From: Roseibium algicola
GTDB taxonomy: Bacteria; Pseudomonadota; Alphaproteobacteria; Rhizobiales; Stappiaceae
Assembly: GCF_001999245.1 (NCBI RefSeq)
Contig: NZ_CP019630.1
Coordinates: 5,795,001-5,859,000, forward strand
Length of the DNA stretch: 64,000 bases
Direction: 5' to 3'
How positions within the stretch are numbered: the stretch's first letter is position 1; each line of letters starts with the position of its first letter. The notes under the pieces were generated by a model. The model was not told the DNA's origin. It saw only the letters and a list, made by a program, of their open reading frames with translations, and ran no database searches. The position numbers and the translations under genes are program-made. This document shows positions 35,482 through 44,665 of the stretch, piece after piece.

Positions 35482-36543
35482 ATGGCGGATGAAGACGACC
35501 ATAAGCGGACTATCCAGTATGGAGAGTCCGCAATCAGTTACATCAAGAAGAATGTACTGCCAGCCTATCCTCGTTCCTACGAGCTTTGGTACACTTACGC
35601 GGCTGGGTACAATCAAGGCCTGAACAGGGCCGTCAATGAATCCATAAAGTCCAACGGCAGGATCAGCACTGACGAGATGCTGACCCTTTACGGTCGTTTC
35701 CTGTCGCCGACGAGGCTCGGTGATCGTCTGGATGAAGTTGGCTCCAAGGTTTCCCGGGAAGTTGAAGAACTTGTCGACACGCTAAAACTGAGTGCCGACG
35801 CCACGTCCGATTATGGCACCGCGCTCGAGCAGGCAGGCGAAAAGATCAGGTCAGTTTCCGATCCGGAGAAATTACAGAACTACGTCACACATCTGGTGAA
35901 ATCGACCCAGAATGCAGTTGCGTCCAACCGCAAGCTGGAGAGCCAGCTGCTTGAGTCCAAGAAACACATTGAGAACCTGCAGTCGTCACTGGAAGCGATC
36001 CGCTACGAATCCCTCACGGACGAGCTGACAACACTCAACAATCGCAAACACTTCGAGAACTCGATTGAACGTGTCATCGATCAATCAAAGGAGAGCGGTC
36101 GTGGCTTCTCCTTGCTGATGACCGATATCGATCACTTCAAGAAGTTCAACGACACCTATGGCCACCAGACTGGCGACCAGGTTCTGCGACTTGTCGCACT
36201 TGCGGTTAAACAGAACATCAAGGCACAGGACATCGCCTGCCGGTATGGCGGTGAGGAATTTGCGATCATTCTGCCACATGTCGGGCTCGAAGATGCCGCC
36301 GAAATTGGTGAGAACATCCGAAATGCGGTGATGTCCAAAGAACTCGTAAAACGTTCAACGGGAGAAAATCTCGGCCGTGTGACCATCTCTGTCGGCATCG
36401 CAACCTACGAGAACATTGATACGGTCCATTCCATCGTTTCGCGCGCGGACGAAGCGCTTTACCTTGCAAAAGATGCCGGTCGAAACCTTGTGAAGACTGA
36501 AAAGGATCTAGCAGGGGTGGATCAACGGGAAGACGTTGCCTGA
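35482..36543 (+). CDS. Diguanylate cyclase (GGDEF domain)
   Basis: 353 aa, soluble. The N-terminal 190 residues form a helical region with a coiled coil (VASNRKLESQLLESKKHIENLQSSLEAIR), and the GGDEF domain begins at YESLTDELTTLNNRKHFE. The active-site motif reads GGEEF (about residue 257), with the metal Asp in LLMTDIDHFKKFND. Five residues before it, the product-inhibition site RxxD reads KAQD, so feedback inhibition by c-di-GMP is probably weak. GAGAG lies eight bases before ATG 35482; upstream in-frame ATGs lack a binding site. A CtrA-type box precedes it. Confidence 0.93.
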   Translation: MADEDDHKRTIQYGESAISYIKKNVLPAYPRSYELWYTYAAGYNQGLNRAVNESIKSNGRISTDEMLTLYGRFLSPTRLGDRLDEVGSKVSREVEELVDTLKLSADATSDYGTALEQAGEKIRSVSDPEKLQNYVTHLVKSTQNAVASNRKLESQLLESKKHIENLQSSLEAIRYESLTDELTTLNNRKHFENSIERVIDQSKESGRGFSLLMTDIDHFKKFNDTYGHQTGDQVLRLVALAVKQNIKAQDIACRYGGEEFAIILPHVGLEDAAEIGENIRNAVMSKELVKRSTGENLGRVTISVGIATYENIDTVHSIVSRADEALYLAKDAGRNLVKTEKDLAGVDQREDVA

Positions 36544-36592
36544 TCCAAGGCATCGTCCCTGATCAAGTATCAAGTTTCTAAATTCATTGAAA

Positions 36593-36622
36593 AAACAGGG
36601 GCTGAGCAGAAAACTGTCTCAG
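36593..36622 (-). terminator. Terminator of tenA
   Basis: On the minus strand CTGAG-ACAGTTTTCTG-CTCAG (stem 36622-36618 with 36606-36602, with inner CAG/CTG pairing) is followed by CCCCTGTTTTTT. The stem overlaps the tenA stop codon. A larger alternative stem GGGGCTGA (36598-36605) with TCAGCCCC (36633-36640) could act for the plus-strand cyclase gene. Confidence 0.6.
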
Positions 36623-37281
36623 TCTTTTGCATTCAGCCCCATTTGCCAGAAATCACTTTCCAGACGGCAGGCCTTCTCAAATATGGACAGGACGCGCGGA
36701 TAGCGATGCTCCGTCAACGTCTGGCCTGCAGTTCCGTCTAGCCAGGCGATAAAGCCCTTTGCGAGTTCCTGATAGCCTTCACTGGCGTATTCCCGGATCC
36801 AGCGTGCGTAGGGATTGCCATCGGTGTCGCAGCCTTCCTCGGCCAGCCTGGCTCCAATTTCCGCATAACCAATCACGCAAGGTGCAAGAGCTGCCTGAAG
36901 GTCCAGGAGATCACCAGCCATACCGGCATCGAGCACAAAGCGCGTGTAAGCCATTGTGGGCGTGTCTTCTGGTGCCTGCTCGATCATGTCACGCTCCATG
37001 CCCCAACTGCGGCACATCTCGACATGCAGATCGAGTTCATCATCCAGGATCGCCTTTACCCCGTCCAGTGACTGACGCATGTCGGCGACTGACGGGCTTT
37101 TGTAGACGCCAAGCGCATAAGCGCGGGCGAACTGGATGAGAAACAGATAGTCCTGAACTAGGTAGTGCTTGAAACAAGATAACGGCAGCGTTCCCGCGCC
37201 AAGCTGCTGAACAAATGCATGACGGGTGTAGTCGGACCATTGCGGGCCGGCGTCGGCCTTCAGCCGCTCGAAAAGGCTCAT
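36619..37281 (-). CDS. tenA: TenA family protein (aminopyrimidine aminohydrolase / thiaminase II)
   Basis: 220 aa, all-helical TenA fold. PLSCFKHYLVQDYLFLIQFARAYAL (about 33-57), DELDLHVEMCRSWGME and LAPCVIGYAEIGARL (about 133-147) carry the expected acidic residue, tyrosine and catalytic cysteine. The C-terminal FEKACRLESDFWQMGL is also standard, with the catalytic Glu. It salvages thiamine pyrimidine from degraded thiamine. 32 bases downstream of sufA on the same strand, so possibly the last gene of the suf transcript. No TPP riboswitch is visible before it. Confidence 0.93.
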   Translation of the reverse strand: MSLFERLKADAGPQWSDYTRHAFVQQLGAGTLPLSCFKHYLVQDYLFLIQFARAYALGVYKSPSVADMRQSLDGVKAILDDELDLHVEMCRSWGMERDMIEQAPEDTPTMAYTRFVLDAGMAGDLLDLQAALAPCVIGYAEIGARLAEEGCDTDGNPYARWIREYASEGYQELAKGFIAWLDGTAGQTLTEHRYPRVLSIFEKACRLESDFWQMGLNAKD

Positions 37282-37313
37282 GAAAATCTCATCGAATAGA
37301 TAGAAAGGCGCGA

Positions 37314-37691
37314 TCAGCGTGCCAGGGCATTCAGGTCCGCAGCCTGAAGCGAAACGGATTCCCCACAGCCACAGGCGGACACTTCATTCGGGTTCTTGAA
37401 GATGAAGCCTGAACGGAACTTGGTCACTTCGAAGTCCATTTCCGTGCCGAGCAGAAAGAGCACAGCAGAAGGATCCACAAAGAGTTTCGCCCCCTTGTCT
37501 TCAACGGCATCATCACCTGGCCGTGCCGCATCCACCATTTCCATGGTGTATTCCATACCGGCACAGCCGCCTTTCTTGATACCGACACGCAAGCCAATCG
37601 CATTCTTGTCGGAGTTATCGACAAGTTCCTTCACGCGCTCGGCGGCGGCGTCAGTCAGGGTCATCACCTGGAATTTAGCGGCGGAAGCCAT
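37314..37691 (-). CDS. sufA: A-type Fe-S carrier SufA
   Basis: 125 aa. Cluster ligands in IKKGGCAGMEYTME and EVSACGCGESV, the three-cysteine A-type pattern. The N-terminus MASAAKFQVMTLTDAAAERVKELV is typical. Receives clusters from SufBCD and passes them on. GAGGATCAT precedes ATG 37691. Last Suf gene in the operon, after sufT. Confidence 0.94.
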   Translation of the reverse strand: MASAAKFQVMTLTDAAAERVKELVDNSDKNAIGLRVGIKKGGCAGMEYTMEMVDAARPGDDAVEDKGAKLFVDPSAVLFLLGTEMDFEVTKFRSGFIFKNPNEVSACGCGESVSLQAADLNALAR

Positions 37692-37764
37692 ATGATCCTC
37701 GTTCAGTGCAGCGAATGCTAAACCTGATATGGGGTTTCAGCTTATCCGATTAAAGGCTTGAAGC

Positions 37765-38160
37765 TCAATACCAGTTGAGCGCAACCTTCGCTTCGTCAGA
37801 CATGCGATCGGGCGTCCAGGGAGGATCGAAGACCATATCGACGTTGACCGGCCCTACCCCTGCGACCGCAGAAACGGCATTTTCCACCCAGCCCGGCATT
37901 TCGCCAGCCACAGGGCAGCCAGGGGCCGTCAGGGTCATGTCGATGTTGATCGACCTGTCATCCTCGATATCGACCTTGTAGATCAGGCCAAGCTCATAGA
38001 TGTCACACGGAATTTCCGGATCGTAGACCGTCTTCAGAGCACCGATGATATCGGTGGTCAGCTGGTCGAGTTCATTTGCCGGAATGGCGCTCTTGGCCGA
38101 GACTTCCGTCTGCAACTCTTCGCCGTCCGCGCCGGTATCGATTGTGGTAGCGTTTTCCAT
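37765..38160 (-). CDS. sufT: SUF system assembly protein SufT (DUF59/MIP18)
   Basis: 131 aa. DUF59 core: DIIGALKTVYDPEIPCDIYELGLIYKVDI (about 35-63) and LTAPGCPVAGEMPGWVENAV with the conserved cysteine, then VFDPPWTPDRMSDEAKVALNW. Helps maturation of Fe-S proteins; also called SufX in rhizobial operons. AAGGACGG lies before ATG 38160; 11 bases from the sufS stop. Confidence 0.94.
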   Translation of the reverse strand: MENATTIDTGADGEELQTEVSAKSAIPANELDQLTTDIIGALKTVYDPEIPCDIYELGLIYKVDIEDDRSINIDMTLTAPGCPVAGEMPGWVENAVSAVAGVGPVNVDMVFDPPWTPDRMSDEAKVALNWY

Positions 38161-38171
38161 GGGGTCCGTCC

Positions 38172-39428
38172 TTACCCGAAAAAGCTCTGAGCCTTCAACA
38201 GGGCTTCATACAGCGCGTCCACTTCCGCACGCGTGTTGTAAAGCCCGAAGCTTGCCCGACATGTAGAGGTCACACCATATCTTGCCAAGAGCGGCTGTGC
38301 ACAATGGGTCCCTGCCCGGACCGCCACCCCTGCCCGATCGATGATCGTGGCAACGTCATGTGCGTGAGCGCCTTGCAGTTCGAAGGAGACGATTGCGCCC
38401 TTGTCCGGTGCATCCCCGAAAATCCGCAGCGAGTTGATCTCGCGCAGCTTCTGGTGGGCATAGTCCTTCAGATCCGCCTCATGGCGGGCAATGTTCTCCC
38501 GCCCGAGTGCATCCATATAGTCGAGTGCCGCACCGAGGCCGATTGCCTGGACGATCGGGGGCGTGCCGGCCTCGAAACGATGTGGCGGCTCGTTATAGGT
38601 AACAAGGTCCTCGGTCACGTCGAGGATCATCTCGCCGCCGCCATTGAAGGGGCGCAAGGCTTTCAGCCGATCCGGCTTGCCCCACAGGACCCCGATGCCC
38701 GACGGCCCATAGACCTTGTGTCCCGTGAAGACATAATAGTCGCAGTCGATGTCCTGTACGTCGACAGGAAGATGCACGGCCGCCTGGCTTCCGTCCACAA
38801 GCACCGGGATGCCCCGTTCATGCGCGATCCGGCAAACTTCCTTCACCGGAACGACCGTGCCCAGAACATTCGACATGTGCGTGAGCGCAACAAGTCTTGT
38901 CTTGTCCGTCAAGGTATCAGCGAAGGCATCAAGATCGAACGAGCCATCCTCGCGAACATAGACCCATTTCAGCTTCGCACCGTGACGCTCCCGATGGAAA
39001 TGCCAAGGCACGATGTTGGAGTGGTGCTCCATGATCGACAGAACGATTTCACCGCCATCGGCAAAATAGTCGGGCCCGAGGCCATATGACACCAGGTTGA
39101 TCGCTTCGGTCGTGGACTTGGTGAAAACCACCTCATCGACGGATCCGGCATTCAGGAAACGGCGCACTTTCTCGCGCGCGGCTTCATAATTGTCCGTTGC
39201 GGTATTCGACAGGAAATGCAGGCCACGATGAACGTTGGCGTACTCCTCCGAGTAAGCCTTGGTCACCGCATCGATCACCTGCTGGGGTTTCTGGGCGGAA
39301 GCACCGTTATCCAGATAGACCAGCGGCTTGCCGTAAACCTCCCGCGACAGGATCGGAAAATCCCGACGGATGGTTTCGACGTCGTAACCGGTGTTGCCGG
39401 TTGTTTCTTCTGCGGTCGCGACCGTCAT
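38172..39428 (-). CDS. sufS: Cysteine desulfurase SufS (class II)
   Basis: 418 aa PLP enzyme that frees sulfur from cysteine for cluster assembly. MEHHSNIVPWHF, YYVFTGHKVYGPSGIGVLWG with the PLP lysine (about residue 240), and the class II active cysteine in RAGTHCAQPLLARYG (near 380). AAGGAG lies about ten bases before ATG 39428. It is the second desulfurase of the operon; the first gene (43196-44365) is a class I enzyme. No sufE or sufU partner is present. Confidence 0.96.
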   Translation of the reverse strand: MTVATAEETTGNTGYDVETIRRDFPILSREVYGKPLVYLDNGASAQKPQQVIDAVTKAYSEEYANVHRGLHFLSNTATDNYEAAREKVRRFLNAGSVDEVVFTKSTTEAINLVSYGLGPDYFADGGEIVLSIMEHHSNIVPWHFHRERHGAKLKWVYVREDGSFDLDAFADTLTDKTRLVALTHMSNVLGTVVPVKEVCRIAHERGIPVLVDGSQAAVHLPVDVQDIDCDYYVFTGHKVYGPSGIGVLWGKPDRLKALRPFNGGGEMILDVTEDLVTYNEPPHRFEAGTPPIVQAIGLGAALDYMDALGRENIARHEADLKDYAHQKLREINSLRIFGDAPDKGAIVSFELQGAHAHDVATIIDRAGVAVRAGTHCAQPLLARYGVTSTCRASFGLYNTRAEVDALYEALLKAQSFFG

Positions 39429-39463
39429 GCGGCGCTGCTCCTTATTCCCGTTCGCTTCAGATG

Positions 39464-40783
39464 TCAGTGATTGGCAAGCCAGTCACGCACGCGCGCTTCC
39501 AGGCCTTCGGTCACATCGTCCTCGCCGTATTCTTCAATCGCTTCGGACAGGAAAGCGAGTACCAGAAGGGTCTTTGCCTCGTCTTCCGGAATGCCACGGG
39601 CACGAAGGTAGAAGAGCAGGTCTTCATCTATCTGTCCGCTGGTCGCACCATGGGCACATAATACGTCGTCCGCAAAAATCTCCAGCTCTGGCTTGTTCGC
39701 CATTTCCGCATCCTCGGAAAGGAGCAGAGCCTGGGTCATCATCTCGCCATCGGTTTTCTGCGCATGCTGGGCAACGTTGATGCGACCCTGGTAGACACCC
39801 CTGGCCTCGCCGTCCAGCACGGTCTTGAAGAACTCGCGGCTGTTGCAGTGTGGCACAGCATGATCGACGATCAGCGTCTGATCAGCCAGCGATTTACCGC
39901 CAGCCATGGTCACGCCGTAGATCTTCGCTTCGGAGTTTTCACCGGTAAAGTTGATGAATTGCTGGTTGCGCGTGAACTGCGGTCCAGCGATGAAGCCAAG
40001 CGATTTCAGCTCGGTTTCAGCGCCAAGCGTTGCGATTGTCGTAAACAGCTGCGCGGCGTCCGTCTTGCCGACGATCAATCGCGTGGCAGCAAGCGCTGCC
40101 TTGTCGGCGAGATCGTAGTCAAACACCGTGTTCAGTTCGCCTTCACCGGTATCTCCGACAAAGGTTTCCAGAAGACGTAATTTTGCGCCTTCGCCAAGTT
40201 CGATGCGGTTGCGGACGGCCTGCGCGCCCGTGGAAGTCGCCACCTGAACCAGCTCGACCGGCTTGGACACTTCCACGCCCGCCGCGACTGTCATGACGAC
40301 GCCGCCTTGGAGGAAGGCAGTGTTCAAGGCAACGACACCGTCGGACGGTCCCGTCTTTGGCGACGCAATCAGCTGGGTGCCTGTTTCGCCGGCAAGAGCA
40401 TCGGCAACGTTTGTCAGGGTTACACCTTCGCCTGCGAGCGCTTCCACGTCGGAAAGCGCGGCAAGATAGGACCCATTGGCAACGACGATGCGGTACCGGT
40501 CGAGATCTCCGAAACCGTCCTGTGTCTCGATCAGGCTTCTGGCCGCGGCTTCATCAGCCGATCCTGCAAGCGGGGCTGCTGACTTCATGTAGGCGCGCAG
40601 GTCGGAATACTTGTATTCCTCTACCCGGCGATGCGGCAGTCCACGGTCCCGAATCTGGCCGAGCGCCGCTTCGCGCAGAGCCTTGACGGCAACCGAGCCG
40701 GCCAAACCGTCTTTCGCGTTGTCGAAACGCTCCAGCAGGTCGCTTTCCGCCTGGGTGTGTTTGATGGGTGCGCTGGCGTTCAT
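39464..40783 (-). CDS. sufD: Fe-S cluster scaffold subunit SufD
   Basis: 439 aa. Right-handed beta-helix protein of the SufB/SufD family. Recognised by RRVEEYKYSDLRAYM near residue 52, VDHAVPHCNSREFFKTVLDGEARGVYQGRINVAQHAQKTDGEMMTQALLLSEDAEMANKPELEIFADDVLCAHGATSGQIDEDLLFYLRARGI, read in segments, with the catalytic His. Works with SufB and SufC. GGGAG nine bases before ATG. Confidence 0.96.
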   Translation of the reverse strand: MNASAPIKHTQAESDLLERFDNAKDGLAGSVAVKALREAALGQIRDRGLPHRRVEEYKYSDLRAYMKSAAPLAGSADEAAARSLIETQDGFGDLDRYRIVVANGSYLAALSDVEALAGEGVTLTNVADALAGETGTQLIASPKTGPSDGVVALNTAFLQGGVVMTVAAGVEVSKPVELVQVATSTGAQAVRNRIELGEGAKLRLLETFVGDTGEGELNTVFDYDLADKAALAATRLIVGKTDAAQLFTTIATLGAETELKSLGFIAGPQFTRNQQFINFTGENSEAKIYGVTMAGGKSLADQTLIVDHAVPHCNSREFFKTVLDGEARGVYQGRINVAQHAQKTDGEMMTQALLLSEDAEMANKPELEIFADDVLCAHGATSGQIDEDLLFYLRARGIPEDEAKTLLVLAFLSEAIEEYGEDDVTEGLEARVRDWLANH

Positions 40784-40797
40784 ATCGCTTTGCTCCC

Positions 40798-41553
40798 TCA
40801 GGCGGCCGTGTCGATGTAGTCGGCGTAACCGTTCTTTTCCAGCTCCAGCGCCAAGTCCTTGTCGCCGGTCTTGACGATGCGGCCCTTGGACAGAACGTGG
40901 ACGACATCCGGAACGATGTGGTCGAGCAGACGCTGATAGTGGGTGATCACCACCATGGCGCGATCGGGACCGCGCAGCTTGTTCACGCCTTCAGAAACGA
41001 TCCTGAGCGCGTCGATGTCGAGGCCGGAATCGGTCTCGTCGAGAACGCAGAGTTTCGGTTCAAGCAAGGACATCTGCAGAATTTCCGCACGCTTCTTCTC
41101 GCCACCGGAGAAGCCCACATTAAGCGGGCGCTTCAGCATGTCCATGGAGACGTTCAGGTGGCCGGCAGCCTCCTTGACGCGCTTCATGAAGTCCGGGATC
41201 GACAGCGTGTCCTCACCGCGCGCCTTGCGCTGTGCGTTCATCGCCGTCTTGAGGAATTCCATGGTGGCAACACCTGGAATCTCGATCGGGTACTGGAACG
41301 CCAGGAACAGGCCCGCAGCAGCGCGCTCATCCGGCTCCATCTCAAGAAGGTTCTCTCCGTTGAACAGGATCTCGCCGTCGGTAACCTCGTAGTCGTCCTT
41401 GCCGGCCAGGATGTAGGACAGCGTCGACTTGCCGGAACCGTTCGGGCCCATGATGGCGTGTACTTCGCCTGCATTGATGGTCAGATCGATGCCGCGCAGG
41501 ATCTCTGTTTCGTCTTCCGCAATGCGGGCATGCAGGTTTTTGATCTCAAGCAT
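40798..41553 (-). CDS. sufC: Fe-S assembly ATPase SufC
   Basis: 251 aa ABC-type soluble ATPase. Walker A GPNGSGKSTLSYILAG (about 36-51), signature FSGGEKKRAEILQM, Walker B CVLDETDSGLDIDALRIV with the SufC-specific DETDSGLD. Start MLEIKNLHARI at 41553 has GAGGA about ten bases upstream; the reading frame is open further but without similarity. Powers SufBD during cluster building. Confidence 0.97.
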   Translation of the reverse strand: MLEIKNLHARIAEDETEILRGIDLTINAGEVHAIMGPNGSGKSTLSYILAGKDDYEVTDGEILFNGENLLEMEPDERAAAGLFLAFQYPIEIPGVATMEFLKTAMNAQRKARGEDTLSIPDFMKRVKEAAGHLNVSMDMLKRPLNVGFSGGEKKRAEILQMSLLEPKLCVLDETDSGLDIDALRIVSEGVNKLRGPDRAMVVITHYQRLLDHIVPDVVHVLSKGRIVKTGDKDLALELEKNGYADYIDTAA

Positions 41554-41619
41554 TGAGATTGTTCCTCGTATTTCGGCGGGCATTCAAGGCCCAAATCAAT
41601 TCGTAACTTTGCAGGCCCT

Positions 41620-43092
41620 CTAGCCCACGGATCCTTCCAGGCTGATCGAGATCAGCTTCTGTGCCTCGACGGCGAATTCCATCGGCAGCTGCTGGATGAC
41701 GTCCTTGACGAAACCGTTGACGATCAGCGCCACGGCTTCTTCTTCGGAAAGGCCGCGCTGCAGGCAATAGAACATCTGGTCGTCCGAGATCTTCGAGGTG
41801 GTCGCCTCGTGTTCGAACTGGGCCGAGGCATTCTTGCTCTCGATGTAAGGCACGGTGTGAGCACCGCAGTCCTGGCCAATCAACAGTGAGTCACACTGGG
41901 TGAAGTTGCGTGCATTCGAGGCCTTTCGGTGAGCGGAAACCAGGCCACGATAAGTGTTCTGGGACTTGCCTGCGGAAATGCCCTTGGAAATGATCCGGCT
42001 GGAAGAATTCTTGCCCAGGTGGATCATCTTTGTGCCGCTGTCGACCTGCTGGTAGCCGTTGGAAACCGCGATCGAATAGAACTCACCACGCGAATTTTCG
42101 CCGCGCAGGATGCAGGACGGGTATTTCCAGGTAATCGCTGATCCGGTCTCGACCTGCGTCCAGGAGATCTTGGAATTCTTGCCGCGGCAATCGCCACGCT
42201 TCGTGACGAAATTATAGATGCCGCCCTTGCCGTCCTTGTCGCCCGGGAACCAGTTCTGGACGGTGGAGTATTTGATCTCCGCATCATCCAGGGCCACCAG
42301 TTCAACGACAGCGGCATGAAGCTGGTTCTCGTCGCGCTGAGGTGCCGTACAGCCTTCCAGGTAGGACACGTAGGCGCCCTTCTCGGCAATGATCAGCGTG
42401 CGCTCGAACTGACCGGTATTCTGTTCGTTGATACGGAAATAGGTCGACAGTTCCATTGGGCAGCGAACGCCTTCAGGCACATAGACAAAGGATCCATCCG
42501 AAAAGACGGCCGAGTTCAGCGTCGCGTAGTAGTTGTCGGTCACCGGAACGACGGAACCGAGATACTTCTTCACCAGATCCGGATATTCGCGCAGTGCTTC
42601 GGAAATGGAGCAGAAGATGACGCCGGCTTTCTTCAGCTCTTCCTTGAACGTGGTCACGACGGAAACGGAATCGAACACAGCATCGACCGCAACCCGGTTC
42701 TTCGGCTCGACACCGGCCAGGATTTCCTGCTCGCGCAGCGGAATACCGAGCTTTTCGTAGGTCGCCAGCAGTTCCGGATCGACTTCGTCCAGGCTTTTCG
42801 GGCCTTCGACGGATTTCGGGGACGCCCAGTAATAGAGGTCGTCGAGATCAATCTTCGGGTAGGAAACGCGCGCCCAGGTCGGCTCTTCCATCTGCTGAAA
42901 GCGGCGGAGCGCATCAAGGCGCCATTCGGTCATCCACTCCGGCTCGTTCTTTTTAGCCGACAGAAAGCGAACGGTTTCCTCGGACAGGCCTTTGGCGCCT
43001 TTTTCCGACTCGATATCGGTCACAAAGCCGTATTTATACTGGTCGACATCGATGGCTTTCACCGTATCGATGGTTTCCTGTACAGCTGGCAT
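41620..43092 (-). CDS. sufB: Fe-S cluster scaffold subunit SufB
   Basis: 490 aa beta-helix scaffold. Characteristic parts: [36 protein letters not shown] near the N-terminus, [39 protein letters not shown], and the C-terminal [25 protein letters not shown] with the conserved cysteine, in segments. ATG 43092 has GGAGG seven bases upstream. The longer frame lacks a binding site. Best-conserved gene of the operon. Confidence 0.97.
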   Translation of the reverse strand: MPAVQETIDTVKAIDVDQYKYGFVTDIESEKGAKGLSEETVRFLSAKKNEPEWMTEWRLDALRRFQQMEEPTWARVSYPKIDLDDLYYWASPKSVEGPKSLDEVDPELLATYEKLGIPLREQEILAGVEPKNRVAVDAVFDSVSVVTTFKEELKKAGVIFCSISEALREYPDLVKKYLGSVVPVTDNYYATLNSAVFSDGSFVYVPEGVRCPMELSTYFRINEQNTGQFERTLIIAEKGAYVSYLEGCTAPQRDENQLHAAVVELVALDDAEIKYSTVQNWFPGDKDGKGGIYNFVTKRGDCRGKNSKISWTQVETGSAITWKYPSCILRGENSRGEFYSIAVSNGYQQVDSGTKMIHLGKNSSSRIISKGISAGKSQNTYRGLVSAHRKASNARNFTQCDSLLIGQDCGAHTVPYIESKNASAQFEHEATTSKISDDQMFYCLQRGLSEEEAVALIVNGFVKDVIQQLPMEFAVEAQKLISISLEGSVG

Positions 43093-43195
43093 GTCTTGCC
43101 TCCATTCAACAGGCCTCGTGCCTGCTTTTGTTATTTCCTGCAGGGACCTTGTCACCTGCGCCATGTCTGGCAGCGAAGCTGCCTAAATCTTGTCG

Positions 43196-44365
43196 TCAAG
43201 CCGCCTGATGACGTGCTTGCGGATTGAGCCTGCCGACGATTTTCGGCCACAGCTCAAGGAACCTGTCGATATCGGCGCCGCTGGTATTCCACCCCATGCT
43301 GATACGCAAGGCGCAGCGGGCAAGATCTTCCGGAACGCCCATGGCTGTCAGCACATGAGACACGGACACCTTGCCGGAAGAACAGGCTGAACCGGATGAG
43401 ACCGAGATATGGTCGAGATCGAAGGCGATCAGCGCGGTTTCTGCCGGAATGCCCGGAACGGCAAAGCAACAGGTGTTGGACAGTCTTTCAGCCTTGTCGC
43501 CAAAAATAACTGTCGAAGGACAAATCGCGCACAGCCCGGCTTCGAGCTTCGCCTTCATATCGCTCAGATGGCGCGTATCGGCCGATTCTTCAAGAGCGGC
43601 CTTGCTGGCAATGCCGAAGCCGGCGATTGCCGAAACGTTTTCCGTTCCGCCGCGGCGCCAGTTTTCCTGACCACCCCCAACCATGAGTGGCGCAGGTACA
43701 CGGGCCGTTGAACGCACCACAACCGCGCCAATGCCTTGCGGACCACCGAACTTGTGAGCAGACAGCGTCAGGACATCTGCCTTCCAGCTTTCCAGATCGA
43801 TCGGCATCCGGCCGGCAGCCTGAACCGCGTCGACGTGAAAGAAGTGGCCGTGTCTTTCGGCAATGGCACCGATTTCGGCCAGAGGCTGGATGACACCGGT
43901 TTCATTGTTGGCAGCCATCACGGAAATGAGGCTTGGCCCGGCGTCCTTGACAGCCAGTTCGAGGGCACCGAGCTCAACACGGCCATCGCTGTCGACAGGT
44001 ATGACCACTTGATCGGAAACCGCAAAGCGTCCGCCAGTCATCACGGAAGGATGCTCGATAGCGCTCCTGAACAACTTGTCGAGGTAAACGGGCGCTCCCT
44101 GGTCTTGCCAGGCCGGTGATAGCGCCGTCATGTTCGCTTCCGTTCCGCCGGACACAAATGTCACTGCACGGTTCCTGGCGTTGCAAAGACGGGCGACCTG
44201 TTCGCGTGCAGTTTCAATGCGTCCACGCGCCTTGCGGCCGTGAGCATGAACGGAGGATGCGTTGCCTGCATCATTCAGCACCTCGACCATGACCTCACGC
44301 GCGGTTTCGCGCAAAGGCGCGCCGGCGTTGTGGTCCAGATAGATCGGGGCTGACTGCTGCTGCAT
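43196..44365 (-). CDS. sufS2: Cysteine desulfurase, class I (IscS/NifS type), first suf gene
   Basis: 389 aa PLP enzyme. IYLDHNAGAPLRETAREVM at the N-terminus, LTLSAHKFGGPQGIGAVVV with the PLP lysine (about residue 195), and SVSSGSACSSGKVSVSHVL with the mobile class I active cysteine (about 320). The agrobacterial operon sufS2BCDS1XA starts with such a gene, hence the symbol. AGAGGC lies before ATG 44365. 103 bases upstream of sufB. An IscR/RirA-type regulator is not next to it; an Irr-like box is in its promoter. Confidence 0.92.
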   Translation of the reverse strand: MQQQSAPIYLDHNAGAPLRETAREVMVEVLNDAGNASSVHAHGRKARGRIETAREQVARLCNARNRAVTFVSGGTEANMTALSPAWQDQGAPVYLDKLFRSAIEHPSVMTGGRFAVSDQVVIPVDSDGRVELGALELAVKDAGPSLISVMAANNETGVIQPLAEIGAIAERHGHFFHVDAVQAAGRMPIDLESWKADVLTLSAHKFGGPQGIGAVVVRSTARVPAPLMVGGGQENWRRGGTENVSAIAGFGIASKAALEESADTRHLSDMKAKLEAGLCAICPSTVIFGDKAERLSNTCCFAVPGIPAETALIAFDLDHISVSSGSACSSGKVSVSHVLTAMGVPEDLARCALRISMGWNTSGADIDRFLELWPKIVGRLNPQARHQAA

Positions 44366-44665
44366 AGCGCCTCTTACGCTTGAACTCGAGTTTCGCAAAG
44401 AATCGAATTTTCGCTTTACTATCAGCTACATGTGCGAAAAACCTTGAATTTTTCCGCCATGATGACGATAACTGCCCCCAACCGGTCGAACCGAGCATCG
44501 TCTGCCTGTTGAGGGATGGTGCGAACTTTCGAATAATTCTAAACAGGGTTCTAGAAACTCGGAGACAAAGAGTCAAGTTTAGACTTACGGGAAACCACGT
44601 ATCGTGAGCCCAAATTACCGCGCGATCTTCTTCTGCGCGACAAAATGACAAGGACATAGCGTTTC
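44366..44665. other. Divergent promoter region suf operon / alpha-beta hydrolase
   Basis: 300 bases holding both promoters. No gene seen. The notable element is the Irr-like box at 44527-44543; a perfect palindrome TTCTAGAA lies just beyond it at 44550-44557. Confidence 0.5.
44527..44543 (-). promoter_or_regulatory. Irr-like box (iron control element) in suf promoter
   Basis: Read on the minus strand the sequence is TTTAGAATTATTCGAAA, matching the rhizobial ICE pattern TTTAGAA-N3-TTCTAAA at 13 of 14 arm positions. Irr binds such boxes when haem is limiting. Located about 160 bases before sufS2. Iron control of suf by RirA/Irr is known in Agrobacterium; here it is inferred. Confidence 0.55.

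Noticed and set aside
37282..37313. TPP riboswitch before tenA
   Set aside because: Only 32 bases separate sufA and tenA, which is too short for the thi-box fold.
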